From: Gelidibacter maritimus
GTDB lineage: Bacteria > Bacteroidota > Bacteroidia > Flavobacteriales > Flavobacteriaceae
Direction: 5' to 3'
DNA length: 64,000 bases
NCBI RefSeq assembly: GCF_014062315.1
Contig: NZ_JACGLT010000009.1
Coordinates: 74,975-138,974 of the forward strand
The position numbers and the translations under genes are program-made. Shown piece after piece: positions 8,926-17,609 of this stretch. A model generated the notes under the pieces. The model ran no database searches and had not been told where the DNA came from. It worked only from the letters and a program-made list of their open reading frames with translations. Numbering within the stretch: the stretch's first letter is position 1; each line of letters starts with the position of its first letter.

Positions 8926-8936
8926 AAAATAAAAAC

Positions 8937-9236
8937 ATGTTACAAGCACAAATTTTCATCGATAAAGACGAACTCAAAGGCGTCAAACCTTTACATGAGT
9001 TTATTATGAATTTACTCATAGACAATGGGATTGCAGGTGCAACCTCCGTGATGGGATATTCGGGTTTCGGCAGACATCATCGATTGAAACAACCTTCCCG
9101 ACTATTTTCCTTTGATGAAGCATCCATGCTGATCACCTTTGTTGATTCTGAAGAAAAAGTAAAAACAACATTAAGCGTTCTAAGAGAACAGTATCGCGGC
9201 GGATTCATCATCACCCACCGGGTCGATCTCTGGTAG
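8937..9236 (+). CDS. DUF190 (PII-like) protein in RND operon
   Basis: 99-residue soluble protein of the DUF190/UPF0166 family, which has a ferredoxin-like, PII/CutA-type fold. Visible family features are the N-terminal strand LQAQIFIDKDE, the central GATSVMGYSGFG turn and the C-terminal GGFIITHRVDLW strand. It lies 11 nt after the adaptor gene and 52 nt before the RND pump, so it is cotranscribed with the efflux genes. Members next to heavy-metal RND pumps are thought to bind a small ligand or metal and modulate transport; the exact role is not established and is inferred here. Confidence 0.85.
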   Translation: MLQAQIFIDKDELKGVKPLHEFIMNLLIDNGIAGATSVMGYSGFGRHHRLKQPSRLFSFDEASMLITFVDSEEKVKTTLSVLREQYRGGFIITHRVDLW

Positions 9237-9288
9237 ATCATCTTTACCTCCTCCAAATAAAACATTTAATTTTTAAATCATTTTTCCT

Positions 9289-12200
9289 GTGATTAAAAAT
9301 CTCCTCATATTTTCACATAAAAACCGCCCTTTGGTAGTCGTTTTAAGTCTACTGATCATGGCCATCGGGTATTATAGCTTTACTGAACTTAAAATTGAAG
9401 CCTATCCGGATATTGCCGATACCAACGTGATTGTGGTGGCGCAATACCAAGGTCGCGCTGCCGAAGAAGTGGAGCAGCAAGTCACCATTCCTTTAGAGCG
9501 GGTACTGCAAGACGTACCTAATGTCATTGACCGAAGAAGCCGAACCATTTTTGGACTTTCTGTGGTTCAACTGACATTTAAGGATGATACGGACGATTAT
9601 TTTGCACGTCAACAAGTGATGGAGCGACTCGCAAGCGCCGAATTACCAGATGGCGTTATCTCCGAATTGGCGCCACTTTCCACCGCTGTGGGTGAGATTT
9701 TTAGATACGTGGTAGAAGCACCGCCAAGCTATTCGCCTACGGAGTTAAGGGATTTACAAGATTGGGTCATTGAACCGTATTTACTACAAACCAATGGCGT
9801 TGCCGATATTACCACCTTTGGAGGTCCGTTAAAACAGTTCCATATTCTTATTGATCCTGACAAACTCCGCAAATACGATCTGTCGTTTTCTGATATTGAA
9901 GAGGCTGTGGTTGCCAACAACCATAACACAGGAGGCAATATCATGGAACGCGGCGGTCAGGGTTTTGCCGTACGCGGTTTGGGTGCCATAAAAGGCGAAA
10001 AAGACATTGAGAATATCGTCTTAAAAGTGGTTAATGGCGTACCAATATTTATACGTGATGTGGCGAGTGTAGAAATTGCACCTCCGCCGCCGAGTGGCGT
10101 TTTAGGTTATTCGGTACCTGACGAAAATATCGAGGTCTACAATGGCGTAGAAGGTATTATTTTACTTCGGAAATTTGAAAACCCGAGTGAAGTTCTGGTA
10201 GAACTCAAACAGCGTATTGCCGATTTACAAGCAAATGAACTCCCGCAAGACGTGACCATCCGAACGCTATATGATCGTGGATTTTTAATTGATCACTCGT
10301 TAAATACTGTGGGATGGACCTTGTTTGAAGGTGTGAGTATTGTGGTCATCATCCTAATTTTCTTTTTGGGAAGTGTCCGAAGTGCTTTAGTTGTGGCCTT
10401 GACCATTCCATTTTCAATGTTATTCGCGTTTATCATTATGCGATTCACAGGAATTCCAGCCAACCTCCTCTCGTTGGGCGCTATTGATTTTGGAATTATT
10501 GTGGATGGCGCCGTGGTCATGACCGAACATCTCATTCGGAAATACCGTACCTCAACCCCTGAAGAACGCAAAAGTGGGATTGTTAGAATTACCCTATTGT
10601 CTGCCCAAGAAGTTGGTCGTGAAATCTTTTTCTCAGTAACGATTATTATTTTGGCTTATCTACCAATTTTATTAATGACACGTGTAGAAGGCAAACTGTT
10701 TTCGCCAATGGCATTAACGCTATCGTTTGCCGTTTTAGGATCGATGTTGGCAGCACTGACTTTCATTCCTGTGGTCATTTCGTATGTGTACAGTAAAACC
10801 ATGTCGCAACCCGACAAAAAATTCAAAGAACCTAAAAACTTTGTCCTTACATTTTTAGAAAAACAGTATGTCAAGGTTTTGAATGTTTTTACATCACATT
10901 ACAAAAAAACCGTGGTCATTGGGTTTGCCATTGTACTGGTCTTGATTTCTTTTGGAACGAAGTTAGGCTCGGAATTTTTACCGGAATTAGATGAAGGGTC
11001 GATTTTTCTGCAAGCCAACTTTCCAGCAGGAATCACCATTGCAGAAAATGCGAAATACGCACCTAAAATCAGAGAGGTGATTTCCAAATTCCCTCAAGTG
11101 TCCTATGTCATTACACAAACCGGACGTAACGACGATGGTACGGATCCGTTTCCAGCCAATAGAAACGAGGTATTAGTTGGCTTAAAGGATTATTCTACTT
11201 GGAGTGATACGCTTTCAAAAAACGAATTGGTGCAAAAAATGCGCAGCGATCTGGAACATGAATTCCCAGGGGTTGCCTTTGCTTCCGGACAACCTATTAT
11301 TGACCAGGTGATGGAAATTGTAACGGGTAGTGCTGCCGATTTAGCCGTCTCCATTGTTGGTGATGATCTAATCATGATGCGCGAAAAGGCTGAACTCATT
11401 TCGGAAATTATGCGTGGAATGGAAGGAAGTGAAGGAGTAAACATTGAGCAAGAAAACACCCAAGACCAATTGGTGATTAATATCAATCGGGAGCAGGCGG
11501 CACGTTATGGAATTAACGTAGCAGATGTTCAAGATATGATTGAAGCCGCTATTGGTGGCAAGGAAATCTCTGTCTTGTATGATGGTGCCAAACGCTATGA
11601 TATTGTGGTGCGCTATCTTCCAGAATACAGAGAGAACATTAATGACTTAAAAACCTTGTTGATTCCTTCAGCTACTGGCGCATTGATCCCGATGGATCAA
11701 TTGGCAGATATTGGTTACGTGGACGGACAAACCAACATTTACCGTCTTAATAATAAACGTATGGTGACGGTGCGTGCCAACATCCAAGGCAGGGATCAAG
11801 GCGGCTATGTGAAAGAGTTACAGGATAAAATAGAGGCACAAATAGATATCCCTAAAGGTTATGAGATTGTTTATGGCGGACAGTATGAAAACTTGGAACG
11901 TGCCGGAAAGCAGCTGGCATTTACCATTCCGCTGACCTTAGTTCTGGTGATTGCCTTTTTATTTATGTTGTATAAAAACTTCGGACACACTTTAATCACG
12001 GCCAGCTGTATTCTATTTGCTTTGGCGGGAGGCGTCATTGCCTTGCTGCTTAGAGGCTATTATTTTAACGTCTCTGCTGGCGTTGGATTTGTTTCTATTT
12101 TGGGTATTTCGGTGATGGCGGCCGTATTATTGGTCTCCGCATTGAACAGAGCCTCCGCAAATAAACCGCTGAGCAAAACCATGATTACAGCAACCTCAAA

Positions 12201-12432
12201 GGAGCAATTAAGAGCGGTATTGACCATTCTTGTTTTGGCCATTTTCGGATTGGTACCAGCAGCCACTTCAAGCGGCATCGGTTCGGATGTTCAAAGACCG
12301 TTGGCAACAGTGATTATTGGTGGATTGACGAGTACCTTAGTGTTTGCGCCACTTATAATTCCGCCATTGTATTGGTGGGTGAATAAGCCGAAGGGAAATG
12401 ACGTTGAAGTTGAAATTGAAAATGAAGAGTAG
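9289..12432 (+). CDS. Heavy-metal RND efflux pump, CzcA/CusA type
   Basis: 1047-residue inner-membrane proton-driven pump. N-terminal membrane segment at about 12-31, large periplasmic loop, a block of membrane helices at about 335-500, a second periplasmic loop, and helices from about 865 to 1030. Helix 4 reads DFGIIVDGAVVMTEH with D400, D406 and E413, the charged residues typical of the heavy-metal (HME) branch rather than of drug pumps. Start is GTG at 9289. Length matches the family. It is the last gene of the tolC-adaptor-DUF190-pump operon and is followed by a palindrome at 12444. Whether Cu+, Ag+ or Zn2+/Co2+/Cd2+ is exported cannot be decided from motifs alone. Confidence 0.92.
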   Translation: MIKNLLIFSHKNRPLVVVLSLLIMAIGYYSFTELKIEAYPDIADTNVIVVAQYQGRAAEEVEQQVTIPLERVLQDVPNVIDRRSRTIFGLSVVQLTFKDDTDDYFARQQVMERLASAELPDGVISELAPLSTAVGEIFRYVVEAPPSYSPTELRDLQDWVIEPYLLQTNGVADITTFGGPLKQFHILIDPDKLRKYDLSFSDIEEAVVANNHNTGGNIMERGGQGFAVRGLGAIKGEKDIENIVLKVVNGVPIFIRDVASVEIAPPPPSGVLGYSVPDENIEVYNGVEGIILLRKFENPSEVLVELKQRIADLQANELPQDVTIRTLYDRGFLIDHSLNTVGWTLFEGVSIVVIILIFFLGSVRSALVVALTIPFSMLFAFIIMRFTGIPANLLSLGAIDFGIIVDGAVVMTEHLIRKYRTSTPEERKSGIVRITLLSAQEVGREIFFSVTIIILAYLPILLMTRVEGKLFSPMALTLSFAVLGSMLAALTFIPVVISYVYSKTMSQPDKKFKEPKNFVLTFLEKQYVKVLNVFTSHYKKTVVIGFAIVLVLISFGTKLGSEFLPELDEGSIFLQANFPAGITIAENAKYAPKIREVISKFPQVSYVITQTGRNDDGTDPFPANRNEVLVGLKDYSTWSDTLSKNELVQKMRSDLEHEFPGVAFASGQPIIDQVMEIVTGSAADLAVSIVGDDLIMMREKAELISEIMRGMEGSEGVNIEQENTQDQLVININREQAARYGINVADVQDMIEAAIGGKEISVLYDGAKRYDIVVRYLPEYRENINDLKTLLIPSATGALIPMDQLADIGYVDGQTNIYRLNNKRMVTVRANIQGRDQGGYVKELQDKIEAQIDIPKGYEIVYGGQYENLERAGKQLAFTIPLTLVLVIAFLFMLYKNFGHTLITASCILFALAGGVIALLLRGYYFNVSAGVGFVSILGISVMAAVLLVSALNRASANKPLSKTMITATSKEQLRAVLTILVLAIFGLVPAATSSGIGSDVQRPLATVIIGGLTSTLVFAPLIIPPLYWWVNKPKGNDVEVEIENEE

Positions 12433-12443
12433 TCCCTAAACAA

Positions 12444-12476
12444 AGACCTTTCAGGTTTTTAAAAGCTGAAAGGTCT
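12444..12476 (+). repeat. REP-type palindrome, probable terminator of efflux operon
   Basis: AGACCTTTCAG pairs with CTGAAAGGTCT over 11 bp around an 11-nt loop. The arms are the same palindrome found in the RAYT array at 30619-32134, so this is probably a dispersed member of that family that also ends the operon. Confidence 0.7.
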
Positions 12477-12481
12477 CGATC

Positions 12482-12856
12482 ATAGGTTCGACCCCGCTGG
12501 GGTCAGGATCAATCTACATGCTAGATTCTATAAACGTTTGAATCCTACGGATTCAGGATATCGGCTATTTCAGTTGCGGGGATTTATAATGGTTTTGATT
12601 TGTTTTGTAACCTATTGTTGGCAAAAAAAACATCTTCGTCCGATCACAAACAAATCTCGTAGAGACGGAATCTTTGTAACAAAATAAAAATTACCTGTGA
12701 CCTCAGCAGGTCGATCAAAATATCAACACACGTATGGGTCCACTGAATTCATATCAATAGCTTGAAATTTTAGACATATTTAAAATTTTGAGCCCGTTTT
12801 CTCCGAGTAGTTCTTAATTTTACCAAAACACATCTTTACTCTATTTCAAAGTACTT
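12482..12856. repeat. Intergenic cluster of short hairpins
   Basis: The rest of the 424-bp gap before the peptidase holds no gene. It contains three perfect short palindromes: GACCCCGCTGGGGTC (12490-12504), GAATCCTACGGATTC (12540-12554) and GACCTCAGCAGGTC (12699-12712). Their loops are only 3-4 nt. They look like remnants of dispersed intergenic repeats; no promoter with a clear TAnnTTTG was seen before 12857. Confidence 0.5.
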
Positions 12857-14149
12857 ATGAAAAAATCAATATGCACTGTGCTTTTAATCTTCGGATTATC
12901 ATCTTTTTTAAATGCGCAATCAGAGACACTGGAACAACTCCTTTACGAATTGCCCGATGTTATTTTCACAAAAATTGAAACTCCCGATAATTATGAAGCG
13001 GCTTATGAATTAAAGATTAAACAGCCTCTTGATCATAAAGACCCTTCCAAAGGCTATTTTTATCAAAGAGCTTATTTGTCCCACAAAGATTTTAAGCTGC
13101 CCACAGTGATGATCACGGAAGGTTACACTGCTATCAGAAATAGGGTTGATGAATTAACGCATTTTATCGATGCTAACCAGCTCAGGATTGAGCATCGCTA
13201 TTTTGGAAAAAGCAATCCCGCCGAAACCGATTATCAATACTTGACTTTAGAGCAAGTTGCCGCCGATTTACATCACATCAACACTCTTTTCCGAAATTTA
13301 TACCCGATAAAATGGGTATCTACAGGGCGTAGCAAAGGAGGTGCAACGACCTTATTTTACCGCTATTTTTATCCTGAAGATGTTGATGTTAGTGTCAATT
13401 ATGTGGGACCAATCAATACGTCGTTTGAAGAGCAACGTGTTTATAAGTTTTTAGATACTGTAGGAACTGCAGATTGTCGTAAGAAAATCGAAAAATTCCA
13501 GAGACATGTTTTAGAAAACAAAGACGAGATTCTACCACTAATGAAAGCTTACAGCGTGGGTGCCAAAGCGAATTTCACTTATCAAAATATCGAAAAAGCC
13601 TTTGAGTTTTCAGTGATGGAATACCCGTTTTCATTTTGGCAATACGGCTCAGACTGTGATTCAATTCCTGATGAAACCGCTTCTGCTTATGATTCCTTTT
13701 TATACTTAACCCAAGTGTCGGATATCACCTTTTTTAGTGATCAGACCATGACGGATTATGCCTCTCATTATTATCAATCGGCCAACGAATTTGGTTATTA
13801 CGGTTATGACACCAGTAAATTCAAAGGACTTTTGGACGAACTACCTACCGATAAAAATCCACATGCCGCTTTTACACCTAATCATATGAAGGTTCCGTAT
13901 AACGACAAAGCTTTAAAAGGACTTAATGCTTGGCTTCCTAAGCATGGTAATAAAATCATACATATTTATGGAACTTTAGACACTTGGTCTGCTTCAGCTG
14001 TGCCAAAATCTGATAAAGTGGATGCCTTATGGTTTATGATGAAAGGAAAACATCACGGCACGGCAAATATCACAGAAATGACACCAAGTGAGAGAGAAAA
14101 ACTCACAAAAGCATTGGAACGTTGGCTAAATATTAAAATTGGAAACTAA
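12857..14149 (+). CDS. Secreted S37/S28-type serine aminopeptidase
   Basis: 430-residue exported serine peptidase, probably releasing di- or tripeptides from peptide N-termini. The signal peptide ends near FLNAQ. The alpha/beta-hydrolase nucleophile elbow is GRSKGG (about residues 157-162). Other recognisable stretches are IKQPLDHKDPS, MITEGYTA, IEHRYFG and HIYGTLDTWSA, and the likely catalytic His lies in GKHHGTAN near the C-terminus. This matches the Bacteroidota proteins annotated as S28 family serine protease/Peptidase_S37. It stands alone, with a repeat-filled region upstream and a hairpin at 14206-14230 downstream. Confidence 0.82.
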   Translation: MKKSICTVLLIFGLSSFLNAQSETLEQLLYELPDVIFTKIETPDNYEAAYELKIKQPLDHKDPSKGYFYQRAYLSHKDFKLPTVMITEGYTAIRNRVDELTHFIDANQLRIEHRYFGKSNPAETDYQYLTLEQVAADLHHINTLFRNLYPIKWVSTGRSKGGATTLFYRYFYPEDVDVSVNYVGPINTSFEEQRVYKFLDTVGTADCRKKIEKFQRHVLENKDEILPLMKAYSVGAKANFTYQNIEKAFEFSVMEYPFSFWQYGSDCDSIPDETASAYDSFLYLTQVSDITFFSDQTMTDYASHYYQSANEFGYYGYDTSKFKGLLDELPTDKNPHAAFTPNHMKVPYNDKALKGLNAWLPKHGNKIIHIYGTLDTWSASAVPKSDKVDALWFMMKGKHHGTANITEMTPSEREKLTKALERWLNIKIGN

Positions 14150-14205
14150 AATTCCTTTATATTTTTGAAGGCGTTTTTGATTAGTGTTTTATCTTATCTT
14201 TAAGG

Positions 14206-14230
14206 ATTGTTGGTGGAAAACACTAACATT
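14206..14230. repeat. Imperfect hairpin related to 15195-15219
   Basis: ATTGTTGGT-GGAAAAC-ACTAACATT is an imperfect version of the perfect 9-bp hairpin at 15195. It lies between convergent genes and may act as a weak terminator. Confidence 0.45.
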
Positions 14231-14256
14231 GACGTCTATCATCAACAATGACCGAA

Positions 14257-14562
14257 TCAATATCCATAATATCGACACATTAACTCCAAATTAAAAAAAG
14301 TGGAAAGCACGCCTGAAAAAAGAGTCGCACTGATAAATAATGTGGCGAGAATAACAATTTTTTTTGGTGAACGGAAATTGACATAATTCAGCACCACTTG
14401 AAAAATCAAGGCAATAGATTGCGCGATCAACATTCGTTTGGCACAGTCTATAAAAGGCTCTTTGTAGTACACAAAATATGTCGCTAATATTAAACCGATA
14501 TACAGTGCGGTGATTACAGATACCACTGTCTTTGGGAATCTAAATCGCTGAAGGTTTGTCAT
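14257..14562 (-). CDS. Small membrane protein of unknown function
   Basis: 101 residues with three or four predicted membrane segments (about 12-30, 43-60 and 68-88) and a charged N-terminus (TNLQRFRFPK). It has no motif I can assign. The reading frame starts at an ATG and is convergent with the peptidase upstream. The hydrophobic pattern makes a real membrane protein likely, but conservation could not be checked. Confidence 0.5.
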   Translation of the reverse strand: MTNLQRFRFPKTVVSVITALYIGLILATYFVYYKEPFIDCAKRMLIAQSIALIFQVVLNYVNFRSPKKIVILATLFISATLFSGVLSTFFNLELMCRYYGY

Positions 14563-14700
14563 GAGAACCAGCTTTACTCCAAAGATAGTGAATCAGGAAA
14601 CACACATCCTATATTATACAGTCTAAAAACAAAAAACCTACTAAGAATTCTGTATGAGATTCATAAAAATTTCTTAGTTTGAGCACAAATACTTGACAAC

Positions 14701-15189
14701 ATGAAAATCCTATATATCCACGGCCTTAACGGTAGCCTAACCCCCGAAAAACGAGAAATTTTAGAGCGCTACGGTAATGTTGAGGCGCCATCCATTGATT
14801 ATGAAAACAGTCCAGATAGCATTTTATGGCTGCATGATCAATATAAAGATGCCAAATTTGATCTGGTCATGGGCAGTAGTATGGGCGGATTTGCGGGCTA
14901 TCATCTATCAAAATTACTGCAATTACCCGCGTTGGTATTCAACCCCGCGCTGGCCGAAAGAAGCGTGCCACAAAATCTACCTGCTACACCGGAGACCAAT
15001 AATGACCACATCTCTATTGTATTAGGCTCAAAAGACACTGTTGTCAATCCTAAAGATACGCTCCACTTTTTGGGCGATTTATTAATGCAGGAACAAGATT
15101 ATAAAATCAGCATCAGGCACGACTTGGAACATCGGATTCCGTTGGATGTTTTTGAGGAAGAAGTGGTGAGATTTATGGGAGGCTTGTAA
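14701..15189 (+). CDS. YqiA/YcfP-type alpha/beta-fold esterase
   Basis: 162-residue cytoplasmic alpha/beta hydrolase of the UPF0227 (YqiA) type. It opens with the MKILYIHGLNGS strand and oxyanion region, has the nucleophile elbow GSSMGG with Ser at about 62, an Asp in VLGSKDTVVNP at about 112, and a His at about 142 in HDLEHRIP, giving a complete triad. Family length is about 160-190 residues, so it is full length. The physiological ester is unknown. It is monocistronic, followed by a 9-bp hairpin. Confidence 0.82.
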   Translation: MKILYIHGLNGSLTPEKREILERYGNVEAPSIDYENSPDSILWLHDQYKDAKFDLVMGSSMGGFAGYHLSKLLQLPALVFNPALAERSVPQNLPATPETNNDHISIVLGSKDTVVNPKDTLHFLGDLLMQEQDYKISIRHDLEHRIPLDVFEEEVVRFMGGL

Positions 15190-15194
15190 TTAAG

Positions 15195-15219
15195 ATTGTT
15201 GGTAGAAAACACCAACAAT
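15195..15219. terminator. Hairpin after the esterase gene
   Basis: ATTGTTGGT and ACCAACAAT form a perfect 9-bp stem with a 7-nt loop, six bases after the esterase stop. There is no U tract, so it may be a transcript-stabilising hairpin instead of a terminator. A diverged copy lies at 14206-14230. Confidence 0.45.
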
Positions 15220-15363
15220 GGTGCTGTTGATTGAGAGCATTTCGGGCATCACAATTTATAAACAGTATTTCTTCAGTAAATTCAATTACCGCCAAGAGAT
15301 ACTAACACTATCAAACGTCCTGAATCTTTGATATTTTATCACATTCATAACGTCTATGCTCCT

Positions 15364-15371
15364 TATATTTG
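15364..15371 (+). promoter_or_regulatory. TAnnTTTG -7 element before SBF transporter
   Basis: TATATTTG matches the Bacteroidota -7 consensus and lies 20 nt before the ATG at 15392. A TTTG at 15327-15330 is too far upstream to be a standard -33 box. Confidence 0.4.
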
Positions 15372-15391
15372 CACTAAACCCAACGACTTAA

Positions 15392-16381
15392 ATGCTCAAA
15401 AAATCACCAATAGACACTTTTGTCATCGCCATTGTCATTAGTATTGTCATTGCATATTTCTTTCCGCAGCTCGGCGCTTCTGACAGCCCCGTACCGATGA
15501 ATTTCATTAGCAGTTTGGGTATTTCCTTAATCTTCTTTTTTTATGGTCTGAGCATGAGCTCTCAAGCCATTAGAAACGGACTTAAAAACTGGAAACTGCA
15601 CATCTCCGTTCAAACCTCAACCTTTGTGCTCTTTCCGCTGCTGATTTTACCTTTTTTCCCGTTGGTAAAAGACACCTCCTATGAATTGCTTTGGTTGGCT
15701 TTCTTATTTATGGCAGCCCTACCTTCTACCGTGTCCTCGTCGGTGGTCATGGTCTCCATGGCAAAGGGCAACTTGCCTGGCGCCATCTTTAATGCCAGCA
15801 TCTCAGGGATTATCGGAATTATTCTGACACCTCTATGGATGATGCCGTTTATAAAGCAAACGGATGTGACATTCGACTTTTCTACAATTTACTTCCAACT
15901 GATTACCGAGATCGTCATTCCATTGATATTGGGATTGTTGCTCAGACGATTCCTTGGTGCATGGGCACAGAAAAACAAACGCACCCTGAATAAGTTTGAT
16001 AAGTCCATCATATTATTGATCATTTATAAAAGCTTTGTACAGTCCTTTGAAGACGATATTTTCAGTAGCGTCAGCCTACTCGAAATGATAGCCATGGTCG
16101 TCTTAGTGCTATTTTTATTTTTCTTGGTGTATTTTTTAACCGGTTGGATTGGGAAATTATTAAAATTCAATCATGCTGACCAAATCACCAATCAGTTTTG
16201 TGGCACCAAAAAATCGCTAGTTCATGGCACGGTCTTCTCTGAAGCCTTATTTGGTCAAACGGGTATCGTGGGCATTATGTTATTGCCGTTGATGTTTTAT
16301 CACGCCCTGCAGATTTTGATCATCAGTGTGATTGCGACGAATAAAGGGAGAGAACAAATGGAAGCGGTGGACAAGCTATGA
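15392..16381 (+). CDS. SBF-like (bile acid:sodium symporter family) transporter
   Basis: 329-residue integral membrane protein with nine or ten predicted helices, of the SBF-like/YfeH group. Typical family stretches are FFYGLSMSSQAIRNGL, AALPSTVSSSVVMVSMA (a GxxSS-like core motif) and the C-terminal NQFCGTKKSLVHGTVFS, which belongs to the second inverted repeat. Bacterial members move organic anions with Na+; the substrate cannot be told from sequence. It is followed by fragments of G+C-rich dispersed repeats at 16380-16460. Confidence 0.87.
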   Translation: MLKKSPIDTFVIAIVISIVIAYFFPQLGASDSPVPMNFISSLGISLIFFFYGLSMSSQAIRNGLKNWKLHISVQTSTFVLFPLLILPFFPLVKDTSYELLWLAFLFMAALPSTVSSSVVMVSMAKGNLPGAIFNASISGIIGIILTPLWMMPFIKQTDVTFDFSTIYFQLITEIVIPLILGLLLRRFLGAWAQKNKRTLNKFDKSIILLIIYKSFVQSFEDDIFSSVSLLEMIAMVVLVLFLFFLVYFLTGWIGKLLKFNHADQITNQFCGTKKSLVHGTVFSEALFGQTGIVGIMLLPLMFYHALQILIISVIATNKGREQMEAVDKL

Positions 16382-16460
16382 GTGCCCGCCTCCGCTAGAG
16401 CTAAGGAAGGGTGGCCAGTGTTCCCGCCTCCGCCAAAGCCACGGACGGGCAGGCAGTGCT
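16380..16460. repeat. G+C-rich dispersed repeat fragments
   Basis: Two partial copies of a GCCCGCCTCCGC-type element, ending in GACGGGCAGGCAGTG, stand out from the AT-rich surroundings. Shorter related pieces occur near 28997-29020, 38825-38840 and 57240-57252, each in an intergenic gap. Confidence 0.5.
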
Positions 16461-16519
16461 TTAAGCGATCATTAAAAATCACAACCACCTAAATTTTAAT
16501 GAACTAATAAAAGAATGTT

Positions 16520-16882
16520 TTAATGTTGATAACAGCGCCCATTTACGCTTTTGGTCATGCGTTTACAGCGTGCTCCGGCTTTCGTTTTCCCAGTACATTG
16601 GGTGCTTTCGGTAGTTTTCACGGTTGGGGTGGTGGTAGATTTTGTCGATGTAGATCTGATGTCTAACGATCTCACATTGGCAGTTGGTTTGCATATTAAA
16701 CAGGCAGTATAATAAAGATCTATCGCCTTTTCAAAAGTGATTTCAGTTTTGGAGTTTTTCAGGTAATGGCAGTTGGATTTATGATATTTCTTACCCGTTT
16801 TAGTGACGTAAACGGTTTGCGCTGAGAGCTCACAAACAAATGTCATTACCCCGATAAACAGGAAAAGTCGAAATAGTTTCAT
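16520..16882 (-). CDS. Secreted Cys/His-rich small protein
   Basis: 120-residue exported protein with a signal peptide ending near LSAQ. Residues of about 25-66 contain YHKSNCHYL and TACLICKP, a Cys/His arrangement like the metal-binding module found in Ada-type and competence-nuclease-associated proteins. After a Thr/Ser-rich linker, the C-terminus has CTGKTKAGARCKRM, with GRCYQH at the very end, similar to the DUF5763-like Cys motif. Its ATG overlaps the stop of the upstream thermonuclease gene by four bases, so the two are translated together. Function unknown; DNA binding or a nuclease accessory role is possible. Confidence 0.65.
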   Translation of the reverse strand: MKLFRLFLFIGVMTFVCELSAQTVYVTKTGKKYHKSNCHYLKNSKTEITFEKAIDLYYTACLICKPTANVRSLDIRSTSTKSTTTPTVKTTESTQCTGKTKAGARCKRMTKSVNGRCYQH

Positions 16883-17373
16883 TCAGATTTCACTTTTTTC
16901 TTCTTTTTAGAACTACGCCATTCCCAAGGTGCTATGGGCTGAGGATCTTGCCAGAGTCCCACTTTAGCAGCTTTGGCCTTATCTTCCATTTCCTGTAAGA
17001 TTTTATCCTTTGAGTATTTTACATAATGCCAAGCCAAGCCATTTTTAACCAATTCATGGCACAAGCTTAAAGAGTCATTATAGATCACGTTGCTGATATA
17101 ACGTCTATAGCGATCTGTTTTCTGGATGTTGATGGTCACCATTTTACCGAAAATGGCATCGGCGGTGAATTGTGTAGCCTTTGCAGAAAAAGGCTGCTTT
17201 TTTTCTGGGCAGTCAATATTGGCCAATCGCACTCTAACCACTGTCGAATCAAGCGTAAGGAGTTTAAAACTATCGCCATCCATGATGCCTACAACCTTTC
17301 CGGTTAGTGATTGGGAGAAGACAATGGCACAAAAGCATTGAAAAACAACAAACAGTATAATATGCTTAATCAA
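16879..17373 (-). CDS. Secreted staphylococcal-nuclease-like (thermonuclease) protein
   Basis: 164-residue SNase-fold nuclease with a signal peptide ending near IVFSQ. It would cut DNA or RNA outside the cytoplasm in a Ca2+-dependent way. The OB-fold core shows GKVVGIMDGDSFKL and VRVRLANIDCPEK (catalytic Arg and acidic Ca2+ ligand region), DRYRRYIS (second Arg) and LVKNGLAWHYVKYS, all in the usual order. The C-terminus is a Lys-rich tail (SSKKKKKVKSE). It is the first gene of a two-gene unit with the Cys-rich protein. Confidence 0.87.
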   Translation of the reverse strand: MIKHIILFVVFQCFCAIVFSQSLTGKVVGIMDGDSFKLLTLDSTVVRVRLANIDCPEKKQPFSAKATQFTADAIFGKMVTINIQKTDRYRRYISNVIYNDSLSLCHELVKNGLAWHYVKYSKDKILQEMEDKAKAAKVGLWQDPQPIAPWEWRSSKKKKKVKSE

Positions 17374-17552
17374 AAAGAGGTCTTTAAATTTCTCACAAGA
17401 TACATTATTCTTTGAATTCTAATTTTTTGTTACAACACTAAGTGCCATCGTCAAAATAACTCATTTGCCATTATACAAAAACTTGAGTTCTGAATTTATT
17501 AACTCATCGTCCATAAGACTCTGATCACTACCCCATTCGACCTTATACTTAA

Positions 17553-17583
17553 TAAAAAAAGACCCAACTTTAGGTTAGGTCTT
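17553..17583 (-). terminator. Intrinsic terminator after fasciclin gene
   Basis: On the minus strand an imperfect stem AAGACC-(T)-AAC pairs with GTT-(G)-GGTCTT around a short loop and is followed by a run of T. It lies about 27 nt after the fasciclin stop. Confidence 0.7.
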
Positions 17584-17609
17584 CATTTATCAAAAAAATA
17601 AAATAGGTC

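Noticed and set aside
12481-12510. GGTTCGACCCC resembling a tRNA T-arm
   Set aside because: It is part of a GACCCC/GGGGTC palindrome; no acceptor, D or anticodon arm can be built around it.
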